From: Chloroflexota bacterium
GTDB lineage: Bacteria > Chloroflexota > Anaerolineae > J102
Assembly: GCA_013151415.1 (NCBI GenBank)
Contig: JAADII010000192.1
Span: forward strand, 1-50,483
DNA: 50,483 nt
Reading direction: 5' to 3'
The notes beneath the pieces were generated by a model, which did no database searches, was not told the DNA's origin, and saw only the letters and a list, made by a program, of their open reading frames with translations. Shown piece after piece: positions 9,001 through 17,486 of this stretch (the stretch's first letter is position 1; every line of letters begins with the position of its first letter). The position numbers were made by a program, and so were the translations under genes.

Positions 9001-9030
9001 TTGACTTTATCTCACACTATCCGCTATTCT
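9001..9030 (+). promoter_or_regulatory. Probable gmk promoter
   Basis: TTGACT (9001-9006) and TATTCT (9025-9030) are separated by 18 bp in the divergent gap between fmdB and gmk. The predicted start would give a leader of about 50 nt. The assignment rests on consensus match and position only. Confidence 0.5.
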
Positions 9031-9089
9031 AAACACACTCTCTCAGTTGGCCAAAAACCAATCAGGTTGAAGATCAAGCCTCCCGCCCT

Positions 9090-9755
9090 ATGAACGCCGC
9101 ATTGCAAACGTCTCTCACCAACGCAAGCGCCTCCTCCGAACACTTTGGCGTGCCCGATGAACCGCGACCTGTGGTCATGATTCTTTCCGGCCCTTCTGGC
9201 GTGGGCAAAGATTCAGCCCTGGACGCGCTCCAGGCCTTGGGCGTGGATTTTCATCGCGTGGTCACGGCCACCACTCGCCCCCCGCGGCCCGGCGAGGTGG
9301 ACGGCAAAGATTACCATTTCGTTAGCCTGACCCGCTTTGCCGAGATGATCGAAAACGATGAGCTGCTGGAATACGCCCTGGTTTATGGCGATTACAAGGG
9401 CGTGCCCAAGAGCGAGATCATCGAGCCATTGGAGGCCGGGCGCGACGTGATCATGCGCCTGGATGTGCAGGGCGCGGCCACCATGGCTCGTAAATTGCCG
9501 GGCGCGATCACCGTCTTCCTCACCACCGCCACCGAGGAGGAGATGGTGCAACGACTGCGCGCCCGCCAAACCGACTCAGACGAACAAATCGCCATTCGCG
9601 TCGCGTATGCTCGCAAAGAATTGGCCCTCTTGCCCCAGTTTCAATACGCGGTTATCAACCGCCACGAACGTTTGCAAGAGACCGCGAGCATTCTTCACGC
9701 GATCATGACGGCTCATCGTCATCGCACCGACTATAAGCGCGTGGAACTGCGTTAA
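9090..9755 (+). CDS. gmk: Guanylate kinase
   Basis: Gmk phosphorylates GMP or dGMP to the diphosphate with ATP, a required step in nucleotide supply. The 221-aa protein has a P-loop, ILSGPSGVGKDSAL, near residue 31, the GMP-binding TATTRPPRPGEVDGKDYHFV segment, YGDYKGVPKSEI, and the lid/base region ending in QFQYAVINRHERLQET. The usual GKST of the P-loop is GKDS here, a variant seen in some homologues. There are about 27 extra N-terminal residues before the conserved core, so a later start is possible, although no better ribosome site is visible. It lies 32 bp upstream of the O-antigen-ligase-like gene. Confidence 0.93.
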   Translation: MNAALQTSLTNASASSEHFGVPDEPRPVVMILSGPSGVGKDSALDALQALGVDFHRVVTATTRPPRPGEVDGKDYHFVSLTRFAEMIENDELLEYALVYGDYKGVPKSEIIEPLEAGRDVIMRLDVQGAATMARKLPGAITVFLTTATEEEMVQRLRARQTDSDEQIAIRVAYARKELALLPQFQYAVINRHERLQETASILHAIMTAHRHRTDYKRVELR

Positions 9756-9787
9756 GCCGATCGCCATCCATAATCCATCCGAGCTTC

Positions 9788-12364
9788 ATGTCCAAAAGCC
9801 GCCGCTCCCCCTCTCGCGCGCGGGTTCGCGAGAAGCCAGGCCGCATCGCCCCTTTCCTCGCGAACGTCTCTCTTGCGGCCTGGCTTCTCGCCCTGGCGGT
9901 TATTCCCGCCTATTTCAATATTCAAAGCAGCGCCAACTTCGAACCGGATAAAGCCGCGTTGATGCGTTGGTTGGCGTTGGCGGCTGCGGGGCCATGGCTA
10001 ATGGCGCGGATGCGAGAAAAGAAACGCATCTCGCGACCGCGTGGCCTTCCCGGCCTTCTGCTGCTTTTGGCTGCAACCGCTGCGGTCTCCACGCTCACGG
10101 GGGTGGACGCAGTCACAGGGTTTTGGGGCAATGCAGACCGGGGCTATGGTTTGCTTTCGATATGGGCTGGTTTGGGCTTGACCTGGGCGGCATACGAACT
10201 GACCCGGCGCGGATTGGGTTGGCGCCTGGTGGACGCAGCCTTATTCGGCTCGGTGATTCCCGCGTTTTACGGTTTGATTCAGGTGTTGGGTTTTGATCCG
10301 GTGCGCGGGAGCGCGACAAGTTTTGTTCTTGGTCAACGCGCCGCGGGCAGCCTGGGCAATCCACTCTTTTTAGGCGATTTTCTTTTGCTGGCCATCATTC
10401 TGGCTGCGGCGCGGGGCTTTGCTGGCCCTCGTCTGCGCGGTTGGTCTCGCTGGGCCTGGCTCGCGCTCATGCTTGTTTTTGTGATGGCTCTGGCCGCGAC
10501 GGGAAGCCGTAGCGCGCTTTTCGGCGCGCTCGCGGCCCTGGCCACGCTGTTTTTTGCCTGGGGACGTCTCTCAGGACGTCGCAACATGCAGTTGCTGGCA
10601 TGGCTCACCATCGCGACGGGCGGCGGCCTTTTGCTCGTCGCCTGGTTTGCTCCTCAGTGGCTCCCCTCGCGATTAGGCGATCTTTTTGCCAGCGGGGGCA
10701 CAGGCGGGCAGCGCTTGCTTTTTTGGCAAGCCGTCATCGACCTCTTTCGCCGCGAACCGCGTTGGCTTTTTCTCGGGTTGGGGCCAGACGCACTCGCATT
10801 TCGCTTGGCGCCCCATCTTCCCGCCGCGATCGCTCATTACGAACCAGATTGGGCTTTTCGCATTCCCGATCGCGCTCACACCCTTCTGCTCGATGGAATC
10901 GCCGTCTGGGGCGTTTTGGGCCAAGTCGTATGGACCGCTTTTTACGCCGCGGTCATGGCTCGGGTCTTGCCTCAATGGCGTATTGGGCGCATGTCTCTTT
11001 CTTGGCTCGCTCCCATGTTGGGCGCCTGGATTTTGGCGCTCGCGGTCGCGCTCTTGGCGGGATGGGCCATGGCGGCTCTGGGCTATGCGGCCGGACTCTT
11101 GCTCGGGGCCTGGCTCGTCTTGTTGTTGGCGCCAAACCATCGCTCAACCACCGGCAAGTCCGGTCAATCGACCAATGCCCTGGGACCTTTCCTCCTTGCC
11201 GCGCTTGCAGGGCATTGGCTGTTGCTCGCGTTTAGTTTCTCCACTCATGCGGCCGACCTTCTCCTGGCTCTGATCCTCGGGCTCGCCTGGGCCGGGCCGG
11301 ATCTCGCCGCGAAAAAAGAGGCCAGCCAGGATGCGCGCCGGATGGAGCCGAAGCTCGGGTTGGGATTGGCTTCTCCACGCGTGGCCGCCGCGGCCGCGGC
11401 CGCGTTCGCGTTCAGTCTTAGCGCGGCCGGAATCTCGGCCCTGCCCCTGTGGTTGGCCGCGGTCGCATTTCTTCTCCTTCTTAGCCTTGCTTACGCGTTC
11501 GCGCCTTCCCGAATGGTCTCTTCTTCGGCCTCTTTTGTTCTCACCTTCGTCCTGCCCATTCTGCTCCTCCTGCCTGCGATCTGGCTCAACCGTTTTCCCG
11601 GGCTTTCGGCCTGGTTGGCCTACGCCTGGTTTTGGCTATGGTTGTGGGCCCAGCTTTTTGCATTGGCTCGCGCCTTTTCCCCCCCCTCCTCGCTCCCTCG
11701 TCCCTCGGCTCGCGTTGCGGTTTTCTCGCTTTCTCTGCTCGCCCTTTCCTCCCTGGCGTTCGCCCTGCCCGTTTTTGGCGACATCGCCTATAAAAGCGCC
11801 ATTCTCTCTCCTTGGAATGCAGCTGCTCGCGAGCGTTATATGAAACGCGCCTTTTTCCTTAGCCCGCATGATCACATCCTGGCTGCGGGCGTCGTCCCCA
11901 CCGAAGAGCTTACGCTGCCCGCCGACGCTTCTCTTGCGCACCCTCAGGCGCAACGCATTATGGCGTTGTACGAACGGGCGATAAATGTTCAGCCTCTGGC
12001 GCCCGAACCGCCAGCCGCTTATGCCGAGTGGTTGCGCGGTCGAACGGCCGTTGATCCCACCGCCGCAGACAAAGCCAGGGCCATGTACGAGCGCGCCCTG
12101 GCTCTTTCTCCCAACAACATCCAGACGCGCAATGGTTTGGCTTTGCTCAAAGCCGCGACCGGAGACCCGGATGGAGCGATCGTCGATCTGCAAGCTTTGC
12201 TTATATTGGACCCCCTCTACGGCCCCACCTATTTGAATCTGGCTCAGCTGCAATGGTTGCAGGGCGATGTGGATGCAGCCCGCGCAACCTTGAAACGAGG
12301 CGCGGAGCGCGTCTTCTGGTGGCCTGATTTGCAAAAAGCGCTTGCAGAGACCCTTTCTCCTTGA
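9788..12364 (+). CDS. O-antigen ligase-like membrane protein with C-terminal TPR repeats
   Basis: This 858-aa multispanning protein has many hydrophobic helices between residues 25 and 670 and a soluble C-terminal part of about 180 residues. The segment RAAGSLGNPLFLGDFLLLA resembles the conserved Wzy/WaaL-type loop of O-antigen ligase-family proteins, and an extracytoplasmic loop with RIPDRAHTLLLDGIAVWG fits the catalytic loop region. The C-terminus contains tetratricopeptide-like units (ALALSPNNIQTRNGLALLKA, DPLYGPTYLNLAQLQWLQGD). Members transfer glycans to lipid or protein acceptors or polymerise glycans; the actual acceptor is unknown. A second run of helices (residues 450-640) makes it longer than the usual 400-600 residues. 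Confidence 0.75.
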   Translation: MSKSRRSPSRARVREKPGRIAPFLANVSLAAWLLALAVIPAYFNIQSSANFEPDKAALMRWLALAAAGPWLMARMREKKRISRPRGLPGLLLLLAATAAVSTLTGVDAVTGFWGNADRGYGLLSIWAGLGLTWAAYELTRRGLGWRLVDAALFGSVIPAFYGLIQVLGFDPVRGSATSFVLGQRAAGSLGNPLFLGDFLLLAIILAAARGFAGPRLRGWSRWAWLALMLVFVMALAATGSRSALFGALAALATLFFAWGRLSGRRNMQLLAWLTIATGGGLLLVAWFAPQWLPSRLGDLFASGGTGGQRLLFWQAVIDLFRREPRWLFLGLGPDALAFRLAPHLPAAIAHYEPDWAFRIPDRAHTLLLDGIAVWGVLGQVVWTAFYAAVMARVLPQWRIGRMSLSWLAPMLGAWILALAVALLAGWAMAALGYAAGLLLGAWLVLLLAPNHRSTTGKSGQSTNALGPFLLAALAGHWLLLAFSFSTHAADLLLALILGLAWAGPDLAAKKEASQDARRMEPKLGLGLASPRVAAAAAAAFAFSLSAAGISALPLWLAAVAFLLLLSLAYAFAPSRMVSSSASFVLTFVLPILLLLPAIWLNRFPGLSAWLAYAWFWLWLWAQLFALARAFSPPSSLPRPSARVAVFSLSLLALSSLAFALPVFGDIAYKSAILSPWNAAARERYMKRAFFLSPHDHILAAGVVPTEELTLPADASLAHPQAQRIMALYERAINVQPLAPEPPAAYAEWLRGRTAVDPTAADKARAMYERALALSPNNIQTRNGLALLKAATGDPDGAIVDLQALLILDPLYGPTYLNLAQLQWLQGDVDAARATLKRGAERVFWWPDLQKALAETLSP

Positions 12365-12370
12365 AGGGCG

Positions 12371-12463
12371 TTGCAAAAATATCAATCTTGTGGTTAAAAA
12401 AATTGAAATTTGGGCAGGAATTTTGCAAAAATATGTTGACAAAATTGAAATTTCTGTTATAAT
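12371..12463 (+). promoter_or_regulatory. Promoter of the DUF2089 gene with duplicated AT-rich sites
   Basis: A strong promoter, TTGACA (12436-12441) with 16 bp to TATAAT (12458-12463), precedes the DUF2089 gene. Two AT-rich words each occur twice: TTGCAAAAATAT at 12371-12382 and 12423-12434, and AAATTGAAATTT at 12400-12411 and 12442-12453. The second AAATTGAAATTT fills the promoter spacer. Duplicated words placed on and upstream of a promoter suggest operator sites; the DNA-binding gene just downstream is the obvious candidate regulator, which is inference. Confidence 0.7.
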
Positions 12464-12508
12464 GGGGTGTGTTGACCCACGCTGGACAACCCATGTGCGA
12501 GGTGAATC

Positions 12509-12910
12509 ATGTCCTATCAAGCTCCGGCTCGTTGCCCCATTTGTGATCGAAATCTCTTTGTCCAGAAGCTCGCTTGCTCCAATTGCGGCTCGGCCATCGA
12601 GGGCGCTTTTCATTTGCCGCGATTGGCCTTGCTTTCTGCCGAGCACCAACGTTTCATCGAATTGTTCATCCGTTCTGAAGGCAAGTTGAATCGGGTGCAA
12701 GAGTCGTTGGGCGTTAGCTATCCCACCGCTCGCGCGCAACTGCATGAGGTGATTCGGGCGTTGGGCTACGAGCCCTCGTCCGCGGATGACGAGCGCGCGT
12801 CGGTGAGCAGTCCTGAACGCCGTCGTCAGATCCTGGCCGATCTCGAGGCGGGTCGCATCACGTCGGAGGAGGCCATCAAGCTGCTGAAAGGCGAATCCAT
12901 CTCCCGTTAG
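12509..12910 (+). CDS. DUF2089-type zinc-ribbon/HTH protein with SHOCT-like C-terminus
   Basis: This 133-aa protein has three parts. An N-terminal zinc ribbon has two Cys pairs (CPICDRNL, then CSNCGSAIEG). The middle is helix-turn-helix-like (FIRSEGKLNRVQESLGVSYP, then TARAQLHEVIRALGY), matching DUF2089. A C-terminal SHOCT-like helix pair reads RRQILADLEAGRITSEEAIK. This layout suggests a small transcription factor. The next gene begins with the same helix pair, so the two products may be functionally paired, perhaps as a regulator and its partner; that is inference. The promoter carries duplicated AT-rich sites consistent with autoregulation. Confidence 0.8.
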   Translation: MSYQAPARCPICDRNLFVQKLACSNCGSAIEGAFHLPRLALLSAEHQRFIELFIRSEGKLNRVQESLGVSYPTARAQLHEVIRALGYEPSSADDERASVSSPERRRQILADLEAGRITSEEAIKLLKGESISR

Positions 12911-13035
12911 CCCAGGATATAGAGGGATGCGGTTATCGGGCCGCGTGGCGAGCGCGGGTCTTGTTTCGGTTGGTTCCTGTTCGTCACTCATTTCATATTT
13001 CAATACTTTAGTCCATGTTTGGAGGTTTCCGAATC

Positions 13036-13434
13036 ATGTCTGATGAACGTCTACGCATCTTGAAAATGTTGGAGGAAGGCAAAATCACCGCAGAAGAGGC
13101 CTCTCAGCTACTGGATGCGCTGGGCTCGACCGACGCCAGCCAAAACGCCGGGCCGGGCGTTCGCCCCGCGATCGCGTCTCGGGGCAAGGCGAAATGGCTG
13201 CGCATCGAGGTCAAAGAGCGGAACGGCAACCAGGTTTATGTTCGTGCGCCGGTGGCCCTTGTGCGCGCCGCGCTTCGTTTGGGAGGACGTTTCAAATGGG
13301 GCGCTTTCGACACCAAGCAGCTGGACTCCAATGTTATGGAAGAGCTTGCAGCCGCACTGACCGAGGGTGAAGCGGGCCTCCTGGTGGATGCGGTCGAGCA
13401 AGACGGCGATCGCGTGAAAATTTTTCTCGAATAA
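13036..13434 (+). CDS. SHOCT-like domain protein
   Basis: This protein of about 132 residues opens with a SHOCT-like helix pair, RLRILKMLEEGKITAEEASQ, followed by a linker. A beta-rich domain follows (KWLRIEVKERNGNQVYVRAP, then VALVRAALRLG and LLVDAVEQDGDRVKIFLE). Similar proteins are found next to DUF4097/YvlB-type genes and cell-envelope stress regulators, but the molecular role is not known. The start at 13036 is preferred to an in-frame Met at 13015 because GGAGG at 13020-13024 is correctly placed for it. It is probably co-transcribed with the DUF2089 gene, 125 nt upstream, and is followed by a strong terminator. Confidence 0.75.
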   Translation: MSDERLRILKMLEEGKITAEEASQLLDALGSTDASQNAGPGVRPAIASRGKAKWLRIEVKERNGNQVYVRAPVALVRAALRLGGRFKWGAFDTKQLDSNVMEELAAALTEGEAGLLVDAVEQDGDRVKIFLE

Positions 13435-13466
13435 ATCGTCGAGCGCGAATCAACAACCGAGACCAA

Positions 13467-13504
13467 GAATAAGCCGCACCGGCAAGTGCGGCTTATTCGT
13501 TTTG
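13467..13504 (+). terminator. Rho-independent terminator
   Basis: A perfect 13-bp stem (GAATAAGCCGCAC at 13467-13479 with GTGCGGCTTATTC at 13486-13498), a 6-nt loop and a following GTTTT run lie 32 nt past the SHOCT-like gene. Confidence 0.85.
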
Positions 13505-13644
13505 GAGCGCCTGAGCTTTGCCCCAAAGTCGATTTGCGAAAGCGTATGACGTTGGGTATCCTTATGCATCTTCGATTCGTCCTGGCTTGGTCGAGTTCGC
13601 CCTGTCCATTCTTGTCGCCATAGGCGATGCACTAAACGATCATC

Positions 13645-14523
13645 ATGCAACTCTGGCGCCATTACCATCTCGCTCAGTCCATCCCCGACGCGCTCCGCGC
13701 ATTGGCCGAGGCCGAGGGCCCGGCCAGCATTATCGCAGGCGGAACCGATCTGCTCCTTGATTTGGAGCAAGGACGGCGCTCGCCGGTGCACACCTTGGTG
13801 GATGTTACGCGCATCGAGGCGATGCGCGTGGTCGAAATTCGCAATGCTTCCCTATTCGTCGGCGCGGCCGCGCCTCTCAATCAGATCGTGGCTTCGCCCC
13901 TCGTTGCGGAGCACGCCCAAGCGCTGAACGAAGCGTGCGCGCTCATTGGCGGCCCGCAAGTGCGCAACGCGGCCACGTTGGGAGGCAATGTGGCCCACGC
14001 GTTGCCCGCAGCCGACGGAACCATCGCCCTGACCGCACTGAACGCTCAGGCCGAGATCGCGACGCAAAACGGACGTCGTCTCACGCCTCTAATAGACCTT
14101 TTTCTCGGCCCCGGTCAATCGGCCCTGAACCCGCAAGAGGAAATGCTCACCGGTTTTCTTCTACCTTTGCGGGCTCGCGGCGAGGCTTCGGCTTTCCGCC
14201 GCGTCATGCGCCCCCAAGGCGTGGCCATCGCCATCTTGAATATGGGCGTGTGGCTTCGACGAGAGGGAGACCGCATAGTGAAAGCGCGTATTTCGGTCGG
14301 GCCGTCTGGCCCCACCCCGAGACGGTTGCGAGCGACCGAACAAGCTCTATGCGGTCGTTCACCAACTTCCCAAGTCTTGGCCGAGGCCGCCCAAACGTTA
14401 TTGCGCGAGGCCAGGTTCCGCACAAGTCGTCACCGCGCCACCACGACCTATCGTCAGCATGTGGCCGCGATCTTGCTGGAGGAAACCCTTCTCACGGCTT
14501 GGGAGCGCGCGGGTGCAGGATAA
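13645..14523 (+). CDS. Molybdopterin dehydrogenase FAD-binding subunit (XdhB/CoxM type)
   Basis: This 292-aa medium subunit would carry FAD and pass electrons from the iron-sulfur clusters to NAD+ or another acceptor. FAD-binding signatures are ASIIAGGTDLLLDLEQG near residue 28 and GGPQVRNAATLGGNVAHALP near 101, followed by ADGTIALTALNAQAEI. The C-terminal FAD-domain segment is FRRVMRPQGVAIAILNMGVW. The gene is directly followed by the fused small-large subunit gene, so the two form one enzyme. A weak promoter candidate (TTGCGA at 13534, 17 bp, TATCCT at 13557) lies upstream. No maturation gene (xdhC) or MoCo gene is adjacent. Confidence 0.9.
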   Translation: MQLWRHYHLAQSIPDALRALAEAEGPASIIAGGTDLLLDLEQGRRSPVHTLVDVTRIEAMRVVEIRNASLFVGAAAPLNQIVASPLVAEHAQALNEACALIGGPQVRNAATLGGNVAHALPAADGTIALTALNAQAEIATQNGRRLTPLIDLFLGPGQSALNPQEEMLTGFLLPLRARGEASAFRRVMRPQGVAIAILNMGVWLRREGDRIVKARISVGPSGPTPRRLRATEQALCGRSPTSQVLAEAAQTLLREARFRTSRHRATTTYRQHVAAILLEETLLTAWERAGAG

Positions 14524-14619
14524 TGGATGCTGAATAAGTGGAAGCTTGATACATGGATAACTCTGACCTTTGGTCGCGACCAGGCCGCCACATGCAACAC
14601 CGCCCATAATAAAACGCCC

Positions 14620-17415
14620 ATGTCTCCACACACGATATCTCTCACCGTCAACAAACAGGCCATCATTGTTGAAGTCGATCCAAGCGAAACATTGGCCCAA
14701 CTGCTCCGAAATCGACTGCGTCTCACCGGAACCAAGATCGGGTGCGAAGAGGCTGAGTGCGGCGCATGCACCGTGTTGGTGGATGACGAACCCATCCTTT
14801 CGTGCGTTTATCCGGCTGTGCGCGCGCAAGGACGCCGCGTGCTCACTATCGAGGGGTTGGCGCCCAACCCGCGCGCGGGCGAATTGCATCCTCTGCAAGA
14901 GGCGTTCGTCACACACGGCGCAGTGCAATGCGGTTTTTGCATTCCGGGCCAGATCATGACAGCCGCGGCTTTGCTGCGCGAAAAGCCGCACCCTACAGGC
15001 GAGGATATTCGCAAAGCCCTTAAGGACACCCTCTGTCGCTGCGCGGGCTACCCCACTATCGAGCGAGCCATTCAGGCCGCGGCTCACGCCCTACGCACAG
15101 GTGAGCCGGTCCCGCCTCCCACATGTCCGCCCTCTTCCGAACCGCTATACGCCGTGGGCAAGTTGCACAAGCGACCCGACGCGCTGGAAAAGGTGACGGG
15201 CGAAGCCAAATACACCGATGATCTTCATTTTCCGGGCATGCTGCACGCCAAAGTCAGGCGGGCCGGCGTTCCCCACGCCATTGTGCAACGGATTGATGTG
15301 AGCAAGGCTCGCGCTTTGCCCGGCGTCGCGGCCGTGCTTACGGCAGAGGATATTCCCGGTGAATGCAATCACGGCCTGGTTGTTTACGATTGGCCCTCGC
15401 TCATCGGCGAAGGGGAGCGCGTGCGCTATGTGGGCGACGCATTGGCCATTGTGGCCGCGGAAACGCCCGAATTGGCCGAGGAGGCGTTGGCGCTGATCGA
15501 GGTGGAGCTCGATCCACAGCCCGTGATCTCAGACCCAGTGCAGGCGCGACGGCCCGATAGCCCCAAACTGCACGAGAACGGCAACCTGCTCAAGCATATC
15601 AAGGTGCGCAAAGGCGATCCGGCCAAAGGGTTCTCAGAGGCCGATATCGTGCTCGAGCGCACCTATCACACGGCCACCACCGACCACGCCTTTCTCGAGC
15701 CGGAATGCGCTATTGCTCGCCCCACCGAGGAGGGGCGCCTCGAGGTGTATGTGGGTTCGCAGATCCCTTATGCAGATCGTCACCAAATCGCGCGTGTGTT
15801 GGGTTGGCCGGAAGAGCGGGTGCGCGTGGTGGGCCAGTTGATGGGCGGCGGGTTTGGCGGCAAAGAAGACATCGCCGGACAGATTCACGCCGCGTTGCTG
15901 GCCGTGGCCACAGGACGCCCGGTCAAATTGCTTTACGATCGTCATGAAAGCCTTATCGCCCATCCCAAACGACACGCCACCCAAATACGCGTCAAGATAG
16001 GCGCCAGGCGCGATGGTTCGCTCATGGCGGTCGAGACCGAGCTCTACGGCGACACAGGCGCGTACGCTTCGTTGGGCGAGAAGGTGATGACCCGCGCCAC
16101 CACGCATTCGGCCGGGCCGTATGAGGTTCCGCATGTGCGGGCCGATTGCTACGCCATGTACACGAACAACCCGCCCGCGGGCGCGTTTCGCGGCTTTGGC
16201 GTGACCCAATCCGCGTTCGCCATCGAGAGCATGATGGACGAACTGGCCGAGCGATTGGGCATGGACCCTGTGGAGCTGCGACGCAAAAACGCGTTGCGCG
16301 TGGGCGGCGTCACCAATACAGGCCAGGTCTTGCGCGAGAGCGTGGGTTTGTTGGAATGCATCGAGAAGGTGGAGGACGAGATGCGACGCCGTGCGGACGG
16401 CGATCCCTTCGAGCCGAAGACGCCGCCGCACGCGCCTCATTTGCGTCGCGCCTGGGGTTTGGCCGTGGCCTACAAAAACACCGGCCTGGGCGGCGGCGCG
16501 CCCGATAAAGCGCGCGCCGAGGTGGAGCTGTTTGAAGACGGCACCCTCGAAGCCCGCACCTCGTCGGCCGAACTGGGGCAGGGCCTGGTCACGGTGATCC
16601 AACTCATCGCGGCCGAAGCGCTGAGCATGCCGCCCGAGCGAGTGCGGGTGCTCGTGATGGACACTGATCTCACGCCCGATGGCGGCCCCACCACGGCTTC
16701 GCGCCAGACCTATGTCACCGGAAATGCCGTGCGCATGGCGGCCACGGTGCTGCGCGAGGGCATGGCTCGCACCCTGGCCGAACGATACGACCGGCCGCCG
16801 CATGAAATTCGGTTCATCGAGGGATTGGCCCATGTGAATGGCCACAAAGTGCCTTTGGGCGAGGTCGCGCGCATGATGAAAGCCGAAGGTCGCGAACCGC
16901 GCGTGCTCTATGAATATTGGGCGCCCGAAACCAAGCCTTTAGGCCAGGGGGGCGACATGCATTTCGCGTTTTCTTTCGCGGCGCAGGCGGCCGAGGTCGA
17001 GGTGAACACGCTCACCGGCGAGGTCAGGGTGCTAACGGTCATCGCGGCCACAGACGCGGGCAAAGTGATCAACCCTTTGGGCTACTTGGGTCAGGTGGAG
17101 GGCGGCGTGATGATGGGGTTGGGCAATGCGCTCACAGAGCATTTCATTTTGGAGCAAGGGCGGCCTTTCACCGACCGTATGGCTCGTTACCGCATCCCTT
17201 CCATTGTGCATGCGCCCGAGATCATCTCCATCCCTGTGGAGCATGTGAGCAAGGATGGCCCTTATGGCGCCAAGGGGATGGGCGAAATTGTGAGCATTCC
17301 CACGACGCCGGCCATCACCAACGCCATCTATCACGCGGTGGGCGTGCGCATCGATCGCTTGCCGGTCGATCAGGAGCAGATCGCGCTGGCCCTGGCTGCG
17401 AGATCGGCGCGCTGA
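14620..17415 (+). CDS. Xanthine dehydrogenase-type molybdoenzyme, fused [2Fe-2S] and molybdenum subunits
   Basis: The 931-aa protein joins the small [2Fe-2S] subunit to the large molybdopterin subunit. Cys42, 47, 50 and 62 (CEEAECGAC and SC) bind the plant-type cluster, and Cys104, 107, 139 and 141 (CGFC, CRC) the second. After a short linker, the large subunit starts near residue 160 (AVGKLHKRPDALEKVTGEAK). It has GGGFGGKED, PPAGAFRGFGVTQ and the catalytic Glu in GAKGMGEIVSIPTTPAI. The AFRGFG loop places it with xanthine/aldehyde oxidases, not with CO dehydrogenases, which carry AYRCSFR. It hydroxylates a purine or aldehyde carbon. The start at 14620 (MSPHTISLTV) fits the family N-terminus; an upstream in-frame ATG at 14527 would add an unrelated extension. 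Confidence 0.92.
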   Translation: MSPHTISLTVNKQAIIVEVDPSETLAQLLRNRLRLTGTKIGCEEAECGACTVLVDDEPILSCVYPAVRAQGRRVLTIEGLAPNPRAGELHPLQEAFVTHGAVQCGFCIPGQIMTAAALLREKPHPTGEDIRKALKDTLCRCAGYPTIERAIQAAAHALRTGEPVPPPTCPPSSEPLYAVGKLHKRPDALEKVTGEAKYTDDLHFPGMLHAKVRRAGVPHAIVQRIDVSKARALPGVAAVLTAEDIPGECNHGLVVYDWPSLIGEGERVRYVGDALAIVAAETPELAEEALALIEVELDPQPVISDPVQARRPDSPKLHENGNLLKHIKVRKGDPAKGFSEADIVLERTYHTATTDHAFLEPECAIARPTEEGRLEVYVGSQIPYADRHQIARVLGWPEERVRVVGQLMGGGFGGKEDIAGQIHAALLAVATGRPVKLLYDRHESLIAHPKRHATQIRVKIGARRDGSLMAVETELYGDTGAYASLGEKVMTRATTHSAGPYEVPHVRADCYAMYTNNPPAGAFRGFGVTQSAFAIESMMDELAERLGMDPVELRRKNALRVGGVTNTGQVLRESVGLLECIEKVEDEMRRRADGDPFEPKTPPHAPHLRRAWGLAVAYKNTGLGGGAPDKARAEVELFEDGTLEARTSSAELGQGLVTVIQLIAAEALSMPPERVRVLVMDTDLTPDGGPTTASRQTYVTGNAVRMAATVLREGMARTLAERYDRPPHEIRFIEGLAHVNGHKVPLGEVARMMKAEGREPRVLYEYWAPETKPLGQGGDMHFAFSFAAQAAEVEVNTLTGEVRVLTVIAATDAGKVINPLGYLGQVEGGVMMGLGNALTEHFILEQGRPFTDRMARYRIPSIVHAPEIISIPVEHVSKDGPYGAKGMGEIVSIPTTPAITNAIYHAVGVRIDRLPVDQEQIALALAARSAR

Positions 17416-17486
17416 TTCGAGTTTGTTATTCGGCTTCAACGTTGTTGGCGCAGCCTCACTTGTCATAATCATTCCGTCGTGCTACG

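Noticed and set aside
11636-13003. 455-aa minus-strand reading frame across the ligase end and the DUF2089 gene
   Set aside because: It crosses two supported plus-strand genes and a consensus plus-strand promoter, and its composition is that of a shadow.
15634-16845. 403-aa minus-strand reading frame inside the molybdenum subunit gene
   Set aside because: His/Arg/Gly-rich translation without domains, antisense to well-supported conserved motifs.
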